The notes beneath the pieces were generated by a model, which was given only the letters and a program-made list of their open reading frames with translations, did not search any database and was not told the DNA's origin. 64,000 nucleotides of DNA from NCBI GenBank assembly GCA_038502055.1, contig JAXRKN010000045.1:5230501-5294500 (forward strand), written 5' to 3'. This document shows positions 23,501 through 36,100 of the stretch, one piece after another. The translations under genes were made by a program, and so were the position numbers. Source of the stretch: Tanytarsus gracilentus (taxonomy: Eukaryota; Arthropoda; Insecta; Diptera; Chironomidae). The first letter of the stretch is position 1, and the number at the start of each line of letters is the position of its first letter.

Positions 23501-26500
23501 TTCAAGTTTTTTACAATTTAATATTTTTTAAAAAAGCTTTTTCTTATTTTTCGCCACATTTTTTACGGAGATATTTTTGGAATGAATTTTCCTTATCTAA
23601 AACTTTTAATTTATGTTTTTATAGTAATTTTTTAGCTATTTACAAGATTCATTGAACTATCATTCAAACTTTCCCATTGTCATTCGTAAAATTTTTAGTG
23701 GTTGTTTTAGAAATTTAAATTTTTAAAAGTTTCGAATCCTTAGAATTAAAGAAATAATAAATTTATGATTACGTGTTGCTTTTGTTTATTTTTTTAGTTC
23801 ATTTAAACTTTCAGAATGACTTTGAAAATTCCGCAAACTGAAAGCTCTAATTAAATTTTCACGTTCTGAACAATGAAGTAATTAAAACTGAAATATTTTC
23901 CTTAGAATTTTGCACTTTCAACATTGAAACTCATTAATTATGCTTTATTATTCTTTTGCAGTATTTAAATTTTTCGCTGAAGGGCCAAATGAGAAATTTA
24001 TGAGTTTTCTTTTCTTCTTTCCAAAAATTAATGAACGACCATGGGAAAATTTTCTTTCTTCTTGAGATAATTTTAGATTAAATTTCTCTGTTGACCTGAA
24101 AATGTCTCAAACTTCTTCTCACCTTAAGCTTTAAACATTTTTATAAAATAAAAAGTTAACATTTTCATATATTTTTTGATGTATGAATTTTTTGCAAAAA
24201 ATAATTTTGAGTATTGCAAAATTTTCATGAATTGTAAAATTCACAACATGAATGTGAAATAATTTTCCGGCATGATTTGAAAATTTAATTTTTTGTATCG
24301 AATTTAAGTCCCGAATTGTGAAAATTATTTTTAATAAATTGAAATCTCTCACAAAATAATTTATCAAGGGATTTGAGAGCAAGCGAGGTGCGGGATAATA
24401 ATTCATATATTACATGTGAATATCCGACAGTCATGCGAGTCATGTGTGTGTGTGTATATGATGAGACCAAATAATTAATTAAAATATTTTTAGCTCTTAA
24501 TTATTCAAATTTTCAAATCCGTTTGGGAGGATTTTAGGTGCTTAAAAAACAACCCACAAACACATGCTCGCATTTTTATCAGGAATTTTTTCTTAAAAAT
24601 CATGGAAGTGAAGAATTTTTCCTTTGTTTTACTTTCACGCTTGCATAAAAGTGTAAATTTTAAATTCTTAATTATTTATTGCACGAGTGAGTCACAAATA
24701 ACAATTCCGTTTTTTGGTTTTACTTTTCCTTTTCTACTTAAGAAACTTTTCTATCATACAATTTTTTTGCCAAGTTATTTTATCACAATCATGTGTGTTT
24801 GTGTATCATGTGGGTAATTTTTTATACAATTAATTTCACGAAGAAAAGTTAAGAGGTGTGTGGAGGATGCAAAATGGCTTGAAACCATGTGTAGGTGAAT
24901 TTAAAAATATCAATTAAAAAAATTATATCCATGGATAGACAGTTTTTCTGCACAGAGTTTTAAATTTCATTAAAAATTATTAAATTTTAAATTTCCTCAG
25001 CTCATTAACATTCTTCCATGACATCCAACCAGAAACTTTTTGATTACAATTTTTCTTCTTCTTCTTCTTCTTATTTTAATTTTCCGTAACATTTTCCCCC
25101 TTTTTTTCATTATTAATACAATGCCTCACAGAACTTGAGAAAAATGAAGATCGTTACATTAATGGCACACCACATTTTTCGCAATATTATTCTGTTACCA
25201 AGTGTCGTTTTCATGGCTGTTATCATAATGATTTCACCACGTCAGATGTTGAGCAATCACGCGACCTTACCTTGAAAATTTTCTTTCAAACAAAATTTGT
25301 GAAATATGTTGAAAAAGTTTTTCTCACTTTACTTCTTAATTTCAATTAATGTTTTTATGGATATTATGAAACTTTTTATTTTAACTCCAACGGTCATTTC
25401 AAATTTGAATTTTACAAGTGAAACTTAAAGAGCGAGTTCTAAACCTCCTGTACTAAAAAAGAAAAGTGAAATTAGAAAAATGGAAATTTGAAGCGTCTTG
25501 AAAACTTTATGAGAAAATTAATGTTTTTGAAATTAGATGAATTTGAGATTTAAATGATATGCAAATTTGTTGATACACAAAATGGAAATAGAAAGATTAA
25601 AATTTTTGAGTTTTAAAATATTTAAAGTTTGAAATTTTGCTCTTCAATATTTTCCATCTCAAATTTATTTAATTACCCGCCCTAAAACATGACCTTGTTC
25701 TCGATACACTTCAACAGCTCACAAAAAGGTGTCTAAAATTCTTCTTCATCGCTCCAAGACGACATTAGAGAATTTTTCATGCCAAAAAAGAAAATGTCTA
25801 CGCATTTTTAGTTATGTAAAGACATCTGCGACATTACTTTCTTACCTAGCAGGTCGAATATTAATAATGAGACAACCGTAAGCTCCTTCAATGATGACAA
25901 ATAATCACAATGTCATTGATTTTAATGTGGGTGGAGGATTTTAAAGGTAAGCTTTGTTATTCAATTAGAAACCCACGTCAAATTCAAGGAACTTCTTTTG
26001 TAATTGGATAATCTTTTCCCCTTAGCAATGGTAACAGCAAGGGTAACAGAATTTAATATAAAGTGGGTGTGAAACTTTAGTAGATAAAAAGCTTTAATCT
26101 TACAAAGATTATTTTATGACATTTTTTAATATTTCACGAGAAAGCGAATAAATAACTTATTTTCCACCCCTCAAGTTTTTAATGAATAATTGACAAAACT
26201 CCAACATCAAATTTTAAATAAAATGCGGGTGCCATGTGAATGTAACAATCCAAAATCTTCTGTCATTCGAAAAAGGTAAATTTTAAACATCAAACTTTGT
26301 TGATGAAAAGTAAAGGTACAAAAAAAATTTCATCAGATTTCAAATCACGAGAAAAACTTTTTCATCTCCAATTTTTTTTTCTCTGCTGGCAATGTGGGAG
26401 TGAAAAACAATATAAAAGTTGCTCTGTGACTCTTAAAACTTATCTTTAAAGCTCCATTCACCTCCGCCTTTCTCTCAGTGTGCATTTTATCTGTTTGAAG

Positions 26501-26595
26501 ATGCTGCCGCAATGATAGCTCACGTAACTCGAGTAGTGATAGCAGTTTTATAGAAATTTATGTGCGGACATTTGAGTTTTTGAATTTCCCGCATT

Positions 26596-26601
26596 TTTAT
26601 T
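26596..26601 (-). terminator. Candidate poly(A) signal of the beat-like gene
   Basis: AATAAA on the minus strand lies about 170 nt beyond the TAG at 26775-26773. Confidence 0.45.
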
Positions 26602-26772
26602 AAAAACTTTACTGGATCAAAATGTAAACAAATAAATCCAAAAAAATAAAAACCCAAAAGTCCGCACCTGGATATTAAATTTGTGATAGCAAGAGAAATC
26701 GAAACTTTATCAATTTTCAGCATTTCTGCTCGACTTTCTATCTTCACTCTCTCTCTCAAGCGCTTAATTTAA

Positions 26773-28829
26773 CTATCTCGAATACTTATTTATCATTGTG
26801 ACGAGGGTTACAGCTATGATGGTGAATAATAGAGATGCTCGAGATGTTTCCATGCCAATTGATGAAGTAACTGTTTTTTTTCAAGGATGAGAAAGAAAAT
26901 GAGAGGAAAAGAGAAAATGAGATGAAAAGTTTTAATTAATTCCAAAGCCCACACAAACTTACCTCTTGCTGGAATGGGGTCTTTTTGTGGAATGCCAAGC
27001 TCTTTTTCCGTATATTCCTGATAAAAGCTTCCTATTTGTGCCGTGCAACGGAGGACAAGTTGTCCATTGCCATGCATTATCGAATTTCCACCGCCGAAAT
27101 GGATACTCTGCAGTTGCAACCGCATATTGATGCGCGATGATGTTCGACCCTCAATTGTTTTATGATATTGTGTGTCGGCTGAATAGACCTGCAAAAATAA
27201 AACCGATAATAAATATATTTTTTTTGAAAATTTTAAATTTTTAAAATAGGTTATAAAAATGCTAATTTGTGCCGTAACCTTTTCACACTGACAATTTCAA
27301 AGGAATTTCAAATTGCCATCAATGCTCATGTGCTTTATCTAAGAAATTCCTCAATTGTTATAAATTTCTTCTTCCCCTGTTGTGTAGATATTTTTCCATC
27401 GTTCTCACTGTTTACACAGTCGACGAGTCTCATTGCTCTCTGAAGTGATTCGTAATTCAAACATGATACGGAAGCCTTGTTGTCGCTTCCAATTTTTTTC
27501 CTCCCCCTTCTGCAAATATTTTCACAAAAATATGTGAATTTGTGGCGCACATCCATGACGACAATATGACACAATGTAGGACGAGTTGAATGCACAGAGC
27601 GAGAGCATGTGACAAATACCTCAAGTGAATGTTTGTCATAAATTTAATTGCATTCTATTGTCGAGAAGCTATAAAGGCTTTTATCGTTGGGAAATTTTAC
27701 GCTTGAGAGACTTTAAAGAGATTCTTTAGGGAATTGGAAAATTGTTTAATTTTTTTTGGTTTGTAATTTTGTGGAGAATTTAATTTATTCTGTTGCAGTT
27801 AAGCTTGAAATTAAAAATTTAAAAATTTCCAACCCTCGTAAAATTCCCGTTTCGAATCGATAATCATCATAAATTTTCTCTCGATTGCAACAAAAATCCA
27901 CACATGCATTAAAATTATTAAGATTTTGCATTTATGAAGAAAACTTTCATGCATGCAAAAACTTTCTCGCACTAAGAAATGAAAACATCTCAAACGATAT
28001 TGAAAAGAAATTTCTCTTGCTCGAATATCCGAAAAAGGAGCAATACAATATTCATATATGAATGTGAATGCATCTAACTAACTTTATCGTTATGAAAAAA
28101 AGAGAAAATCTACAAGAAAACTTTTAGTTTATTTAATTTTGCTAATGGCTTCTTCTTTTTCACTGCACATTTTTCAATTCTCAGTGGAAATAAATTTGAT
28201 TATCGGAGTGAGGGAAAAAATTAAAATGAATGAAGAAAAGAAGGAAATTAGAGAAGTTTTTTGAGGATGGATTGAAATTGTAGAGATAAACTTTTGAGTT
28301 TTAATAAATTAAAAAAAGTTTTTCAGGGTTGAATATTTTTTTTTGAAATAATTGAATTTATTTTTGATTAAATAATTTTAAAAATACAAAAAACTCCCCT
28401 TGATCTTTAATTTCTAATCCCTTCCTTTCATCTGAAAATACAAAATTTATCTCTCTGAAATCTTCATATTTTATCTGTCACATCCACTCCCTCAAAAGTT
28501 TTGTTTTACACACTCTTCGAAAATTCTGATGACAGCTCCAAAAACTTCTTGAGAGCTTAAAATTGTCATGCAATGATAAAACTTTAATATCAGCATGAGA
28601 TGTGTGCGCTCGGAGGCATTTCTCGGTGGAGAGTTTATATTTGCACTCAAGGGATAAATCTCTTGGAAAAAGTGGCACACACGAGTTGCATATATCAAAA
28701 TTTTAAACTCCGTACGGTTGTGTTCATGTATGGTGGTGCATATTGCGATAGATTAAGGCGGAATGAGATACGAAAATGTTTTTGCAAGAGCTAAACTTGT
28801 TAAAATATCAACATTTTTGTGTCTCTACA

Positions 28830-28870
<41 letters not shown>

Positions 28871-31800
28871 GAACTTTAGGCTATCGAGTTTGTTCTGCTG
28901 TTGTTGCTCTAGTTCTCATAGACAGTATCATTTTATCATCAAATATCCAAAAATGAGAGAGAGAAAATAAAAATAACATACCACAATGTTGTTGATGGTG
29001 AGAGTAAGCTCAGCTTGAGGTCGTGACGGTGGGGAGCTGCAATTTGCTTTTAGTACATCGCCCGGTTCATAACGATCATATTCTGTCCATAATGTTGGTC
29101 GCGATTCCGGCAACTCTGCGTGATGAAAAAGGAAGAAATTAATTTAATTAATTAGAGTTTATGGGGTGGCACTTGATGGCGACTATTGTGATTTAAGTTG
29201 GTTGGGTCAAGGGGTGGAAACTTTTTTTAAAATTATGTTAAATTCAAAAATAGCACAAAAATTTTCATCCTAGCTTTTTTCTCAAGAGTTGAAAACTTTT
29301 TAAAATTTAAAAAATAATTTTTAAAACTCAAAAATTTCCATCCCTGAACCTCCACTAACGCTAATTAATTTCCATCATTACTCACCAACGACCATCATCG
29401 GCGCATAAGCAGTGGCCGTCGAGAAGGTTTGATCCGCAGTGACTTCGCATGTGAAATTACCCGAGAGACCAAAACTTACATTTTTAATGACCACTTGTGT
29501 TGCATTCGATGCAGCAATCTGGAAAATTAATGACAAACAATTATTTTAATTTCAGCATCCTCTGCATCATTTTTGTTATCGCGATGAAAAACTTTTTGAT
29601 TCATTTTTAATGCCTTCAAGTGGCTCTCAAAGGAGCTCTTTTGTTTTCTCGGTGAAAGAGAATTTGATTTGCATACAGCTTCGCTTGTTTGCATACATTT
29701 TTTTTGTGTGCTATAAAATGTTCGAGACTCCGCAGACTTTTCTCAATGAACTGCAAAATGCTTATAAAATTCATTTTCATGTTCATTAATGCTCTTGTTT
29801 GTTTGAGAAATTTCTTTTCAGCTCTATGTAGTTTATTGTTCTTGTGTCTTATGCTCTGCGATGCATTCATGCATCTCGAGGAAAAAAGTGATTCATTGAG
29901 CGAAAATGCATGCAAACTTTTTTCTCGGAAATTCGTTGATCATCAATTTTTTTTGTTGTGAAACTTTGTTGGAGGAATTTGATGACGAGTAATTTGTTTG
30001 CATGCTGAAAATGTTGCGGATTTTGTGGGTTGCTTGAGTTTGAAGTTAATATGTTTAATAGCTAGATAACTTTTATGGAATTTGATGGGGAAAAATTTCC
30101 ATGATGAAATTATGCTACAAAATTTGAAAATATGTCAAACTCAATTTTTGATTAACCCTCGAAAAAAAAATCATTTTTAATCAACTTACATCAACGTTAA
30201 TTCCTGAAAGAGGAAAAGTTTTCTTGATTGGACTCTGTGTCGGCGTAAATCGATAAAATTCGCCAGATCCACGATAAAATTGAAGTGATAGCAATGGCGC
30301 ACCATCGAGATCGTATAGACATTTAAGGATGGCCGGTTGACCTCGTCGCACGGCAGATGGCTCTATCACGAGTCGAATTGATTTGATGGCACCATTACAA
30401 AGACCTGCAAAAAGAAGAAATTGGAGAAAATTAATTGTTAGAGAATGGGATTTTGAGGTCACAGAGATGCTTAATGGAAGTCATATTTCATGACGTATAC
30501 ACGCGAGTGGCTGGCAACGATTTCGCAAAATGGCACGGAAGAGCATCCATGAATAATTTAATTTCAGCACGTAAATTAGAAGCACATAATTAAAAAGAGC
30601 TCTCTGGCTGCGTTTGTAACATTACAAGGATGGAATTTTCAAATATTTAAATTTATGAAATACGTTAAAAATTCAAAATATTTTTTTGATTCAAAATTGT
30701 CCATCCCTTGAACAATTTAATGTCCTTGTAAACTTTTATTTTTCTACTGCCAAAAAAGACATAAAAAATAATTTCAACCAACTTTGACCATTTTGCATTA
30801 ACTAATTTACTTACATTTCCTTTTTTGCTGACTCTCACAATATTAAACAATTTTCCATCCAGAAAGTTTACACAGAAAAAATTAACATTCAAGTCAGCAC
30901 TCGCCAATGACAAACATGAATATTTTTTCCCTTTCAAGAGCTTTGAGTGGGAGGACGAACAGCAAATTGGGAGAGGCATTTAGCTTCTCTTTTAAATGGG
31001 TGTATTTGATCATCAAAACACACACTGAAGAAAGATAACTTAATTATGATTACTTTCATTCGTTAATTACACATAATTTGAAATGCTCTTTCTTTGTTCC
31101 ACTTTTAATTTTCCCCCTTTTTCGGGTCAAAATATGATAAAGAGAATCTTTTTATTTTCCTTGCTAATTAAGTTATGAAGTCATATCTTAAATATATCTA
31201 ATAAATCATTTTTTGTTATAGGGAAAAAGTTTTACGAAAATGGAAGGGGTTGAGTACGTGAAATGGGTCAGAGAAAATATTTCTCAACGTTATCGATTGT
31301 TAAAATTTTCATTGAAGATAATTTTAATGATTTTACCATAACATTTTAGAATGAAATAAATAATAAAATTTTAACGATGATAAAATTTAGGTTTGATTCC
31401 TAGAATGAGTTTAAAGAATTTGATGTTTGCAATGCAATATTTCGGTTTTTTTGAACGAAGACATTTCAAAAATTAACTTTTTAAAATGGAATTTTATTCC
31501 ACGATTTCGAATTTTAAAAAGCCTTTCGAAAGGAAAAATTTTTGAATGAAGACTTTAATTTTTTTAATTAATGAGTATAACAAAAAATTGCTATTTGATT
31601 TTTAATTTCATCATCAATTAATTAATAAAAATTTAAATTCTAAAATCACTTGAAAATCCTTTTCAACCCTTGCTGTCTTCTTAATCATCACTTTCTCACT
31701 ATTTTATCCTCATCTACGAAAATCTCTCTTCGAATCTTCGAATTTCCATTCAGAATCATTGTTATGCTAATAAGTGCCATACTTAACACACATATTCCTT

Positions 31801-33182
31801 CACTCATTCATTCTTCAACCATATAATAATGGCATCAGCTCAGCATAAACACAACACGGATGAGTTGAGCTTATAATAGGCCTTCCATCCTCGCACTAAT
31901 CTATTCATAATTAGTCACATTTTCCCACTTTTCTCTCTGAGTTGTCTGTTTGTTCATTAATTACAGTCACATACAATAGATAAATACGTATGTGAGGCTC
32001 ACACGGCATGTTAGAGGCACTTCAGACTTCTGCAAAGTCATTTTGGCTCGGATTTTTACATTATTTTAGGGTAGAGAACGTGTTCGTGCTTAAAGGTCGA
32101 AAATTAATGGTCTGTGCGAAGATTCCCGAGCATGATTCAAGCTCGTGTATGACATGTGAAGTGGAATTCAGTGAAACACTCACGAAAATTATCACGCGAG
32201 TAATTTAAATCAAGGGATGGACATTTTTAATTTTTAATTGTGCTTGTTTGTAATATTTAATGGAAAATTATGAGTGTCCATCCCTTTTAAAAAGCACCTT
32301 GAACTACCTCATTACACCATCTATAAAAAAAATGCCAAGCCCTTTGGTTATTCCGCAAAAAATCGCAGTTATAATGAGAGATTTTCCAAGGAAAAGCCAT
32401 AATAAAAAATTCCTGCTTAATGTGATTAAATGGCTCGCGGCAAACACACACATTTTTCCAGCTTAACGTGTGATTTCCACCTTGAACGCATTGTTACGGT
32501 TTTTCTTTTTATTTATTTATATGAGAGCGCTCTTTATATATTTTAGAGTTTGTGTGTCTGCCGAAAAAAATTCATGCAATTTAGTGGCTTTCAAAGAAAA
32601 AGTAAGGTGTGGATGATAATAATTGGCTTCATCACGAAATACTTCATCATTTTTATTACAACGAAATATTTTTTTTTATTTCACATCGTTGGCTTTTTTA
32701 GTGGTGCAAAGCGAGGGTGATGAGATAGCATGAAATATGTTTCACTTTGTATTTCTTTCAAGCAATGGATTAAAGGTCAAAATTTGATATATTTCGGGTT
32801 GTGAAAAAGTAACGAGAATAATTTGTTAAGGAATGTTGTAAAAAAATTATTAAATGGTGGCGAGAGGAGATAAAAAAAATAATTTTTCTGATGCTTTTAA
32901 AATGTGAACTTTAAAAATATTTAAAATAAAATTTCTGTGAATTTCTCTTAATTAAAATATTTTCAACTTTGATGAAATTTTATTATTTAAATACTTTTTG
33001 AAATTTTTAAAAATGTTTCTGTTCTCAAAATTTAACTACATCAAAACTCTTCCAAGAAGCCAAAAGAAAATTCTCTGTGTATTTAATTGTATATTAAATT
33101 TCATCATAATTTACTCACCAATATTTCCTAGCAATTGAAGAACGATTCCTAAACTTAATATTCTACGTAGTAAATTCATCAT
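26773..33182 (-). CDS. beat: Beaten-path (Beat) family immunoglobulin-domain protein
   Basis: Six minus-strand exons, 33182-33119, 30404-30190, 29518-29386, 29115-28982, 27188-26963 and 26870-26773, join in frame with GT-AG introns and encode 289 residues. Two ATGs are adjacent (33182 and 33179); the first was used. Residues 1 to about 26 form a signal peptide split by intron 1. Ig domain 1 has C50 and C117 with the family phrases AVRRGQPAILKCLYDLDG and LSGNFTCEVTAD. Ig domain 2 has C163 and C230 with RYEPGDVLKANCSSPPSRP. N-glycosylation sequons occur in NAT, NVS, NFT and NCS. The C-terminus carries a hydrophobic stretch (about 270-284), suggesting a GPI anchor or short membrane anchor. In Drosophila, Beat proteins bind Side-family receptors on neurons and muscles and steer motor axons. 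Which beat subtype this is cannot be told here. Introns 1 and 3 hold hairpin MITEs. Untranslated exons further upstream are possible. Confidence 0.93.
28831..28867. repeat. (TG)n microsatellite in intron 4 of the beat-like gene
   Basis: An uninterrupted 37-bp TG tract lies about 115 bp inside the intron from the 5' splice site at 28981. Confidence 0.97.
29208..29346. mobile_element. 139-bp hairpin MITE inside intron 3 of the beat-like gene
   Basis: The left end starts CAAGGGGTGGAAACTTTTTT; the reverse complement of the right end starts CAGGGATGGAAATTTTTGAG. The core is AT-rich. It makes up about half of a 270-bp intron. No target duplication was seen. It is grouped with the CAAGG-TGGA family by its termini. 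Confidence 0.55.
30625..30710. mobile_element. 86-bp hairpin MITE in intron 1 of the beat-like gene
   Basis: CAAGGATGGAATTTTCAAAT at the left faces CAAGGGATGGACAATTTTGA read from the right. The interior is nearly all A/T and could fold completely. Confidence 0.6.
32211..32286. mobile_element. 76-bp hairpin MITE in intron 1 of the beat-like gene
   Basis: CAAGGGATGGACATTTTTAA at the left faces AAAGGGATGGACACTCATAA read from the right. It has the same terminal signature as the copies at 30625 and 29208; the outermost base on the right has changed. Confidence 0.55.
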
Positions 33183-36100
33183 GGACAGTTGATGATTTAT
33201 ATAAAAATTTATTTTAATTTTTTCACTCATTTTTCATTCACATTTCTTTTTTTTTTGCGAGTACAAAGAATTATTTTGTAGTCTGCACAAAATTATATTT
33301 GCATTTTCTTCTCCTTTTTTATTGTGAAAGAGATATTTTTGTTCTGCCACTTGAGCACAGACTAATCATACATATTTCATCATATCACAACAATGTCATG
33401 CATAAAATTAAATTCATCTCGTGCACACAGAGAAATTTTTTGTGTGTTCTCGCTGCCGCGTCTGATGATGATGATATGCTCAGTTGATGCACAAGTGTTA
33501 TGCGATGTGTACCATAAAACCACTTCTATTTAGTTCTCTCTCGAAATTGTATTTTTTTCATATGTAATGCACTCGGCTGTTGCGGTCTCCCATCCTCCGA
33601 GTCACAAACAAATGTTTTCATTCACGAAATAAAAAACTTTTTCGTATTTTTAATTTGCTGAGTTTTTCTGATGCTTTACAAACAAAAAAATTATGTTAAG
33701 TCACTTCACTTCAGCTTTTAATGTTATGATACCCTTTTTAAGCATTCATTAAGTTTTAATTTGCACATTAATTTTCTTCTTCTTTCTTTCACTGTTTTCA
33801 TGAGTGTATGTTATGTTGCTGATACTCTTGATGATTTTTATTTATTCTGAGAAAAAAATGAAAAGAGAAAAAAATTGCATTAAAAATTTTTTGCTCTTGG
33901 TTTATTTTTTTGTATTTATAATGGGATGGGACACTAATTATACAAGATATAAGTTTCAATGCTTTTAATTTTGTTTTTAATTAAATCATTTTATTATGAA
34001 CATTTAAGGTTTTTAGCTAATTTTCTCTAAAATTATTAAATAAATAGTAAAGAAAAATTTCTTCTTGAAGGTTCGAATGCTAAAATTTCAAAACAAAATC
34101 ATTAAAAAATCCATGTTACCTAAGGTAATTTTTAATTATTTTTTAAATTATTTCAAAATAAATTTTCCACCGTGATCCCGACCCTTACTAGTTTTTTTTG
34201 TGGAAAGGGGAAAAAATTGTCTGGAAAAAACAAAACGCGTGAGTGCGAGAAAAATAAATATTCATGCGTATTTAATTTTATTGGATTGTCGTTTATTCCT
34301 GAATAATTTCGGATCTTATTCTTCCGGAAGATATCGCATTAGGTTGAATTGAGTGTCTGATTTCAATAACAAATAATAAGGGAGTCGTAGGAAGTATTAA
34401 GGCAGCTAATTTATTTCCTATGCATATTATTATGTGTTTGTGATTTAGTATGAGGATAAAAATAATTAGGGAAATTGAGGCGTTTGACTTTAGTTGTTAT
34501 TGTGTTAAATTCATGAGTGACTGCAGTCGAATAAATTTGAGTTAAATTAATGGTTGAAGTAACAAAAACATCTTCCCTGTTGGCACAAATTATAAAAAAA
34601 ATCTGGTTAAATTTAAATCTAACTTTAAATTTTTATAGACTATAAAAATTGAAACATTTTTTAGACAAAAGAAAGAAAAATCCCAATCCGACCTTTTTGA
34701 ATTTTGATCAAAAATCGTAAACTTCACTTTTAACCCTCTCCAAATAATCCAATAAGTTTTTTCCATACCAGAAATTTCTCATAAATATTAGAAAAGTTGA
34801 AAAAAATAGCAAATTAATCAAGATCGAAAAAGGGATTAAATGGGTCATAAAATATTGATGAACATCCGATGTGGAGGAAAAATCCCGAACAACAACAATA
34901 AAGTCAAAGAGTACAATTTAATACAAGCAAAAGAGAGAGATGTAAAATTTATAACCCATTTCATGAAAATCTCATTATGATTTTTGTGCCTTTTTATACA
35001 AAACATTTCCTTCGCCGAATTTTTTTACTTATTGTTGAACACTTTCTTCTTCCTTTTCGGTATGAAAACTCCATTACAATGCAATTAATCATAGAATGAA
35101 AAGAATACAAAACGACTTCAAACACAAACACAATGGGATATTTGCGAGGCACGAGAAGAAAAAGAGAGCGGATAATGATGCGTCTAAGTCGATATTAAAT
35201 CCTTCGAGCAAGAACGCAAACTTTAAGCAATAAATTAACTTTGCCTGATTATGTATAAAAATACAGCAAAATTGTTTACTTCTTTTTATCCTTCTTCAGA
35301 ACACCCGAATTTTTAAATAAAAAAGAAATTAATGGATTTTCATATTTAAGTTTTTAACGGATTTTCTAAATTTGAAAATTTGGATAATTAAAAAATCCAG
35401 GAAAAAATCTTTAAATGTTTTGGACTTTTTCTTCTTTTATAAAATTAAAGCTCTTTTATACGAATGAATTTATCCATTTCAAGAATCATTACCGCAGTCC
35501 TTTGACCACTTTTTCCCACTGGGTTTCAATCAAACTCGCTTCTCTGATTTTTCAAAAGAACAGCAAAAAGTATATTTGCAAAGCTCTTTTTCGCTGGCTT
35601 CAGAATTTTTTCCGCCTGATTCGCAGAACTCAGTCGTTTTCATTTAAAAACGATCTGTGGATGAGCGCCACAAAAAAATTGTAAAAAAAGCTAAACAACT
35701 TTTAAACATTCATTAGATTCGCTTCATTTGATTAAATGGCGAAGCGATGGATAGAATGATGATTGCTATGAGATTGGATTCGTTGGTTGCTTGTTCTTAT
35801 GGATATTCGATGCTCGTGAGAGCGACTTTAAGGACCATTTACTGAACCTCATCTCGAGTTTCAATTTAAGCTTCTGAAAAATGATATTTGAGTTGAGTTA
35901 TGAAGTATTTGCTTAGGATGCGATGCTCATGTGGGAATTTGCGGTAAAAAGGGATCTTTAAAAAGCTTGAATAAATCATCAAGGGTGGGAAATTGAAATT
36001 TCAAATGAAAGGTGTTAAATGGAGGTTCCATTTTAAAAAGTAAACAAGGTTGAGTGGAAATAATTTTTTGGAGCGTGGGAAAAATTTAAAGTGAACGAAC

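Larger units (their letters stand above)
16336..26772. other. Gene-poor region between the 172-bp array and the beat-like gene
   Basis: This is AT-rich sequence with many poly-A/T runs, scattered ACAC and TGTG stretches and a short CTT repeat near 25057. The longest open frames (under 110 codons) have biased hydrophobic or low-complexity composition and no recognisable domain. It holds hairpin elements at 20052-20192 and 23401-23500. No tRNA, rRNA or supported exon was seen. Confidence 0.6.

Noticed and set aside
33196..33210. TATATAAA just upstream of the beat-like ATG as a promoter
   Set aside because: It lies only about 15-25 bp from the start codon, which would put the transcription start at or after the ATG.
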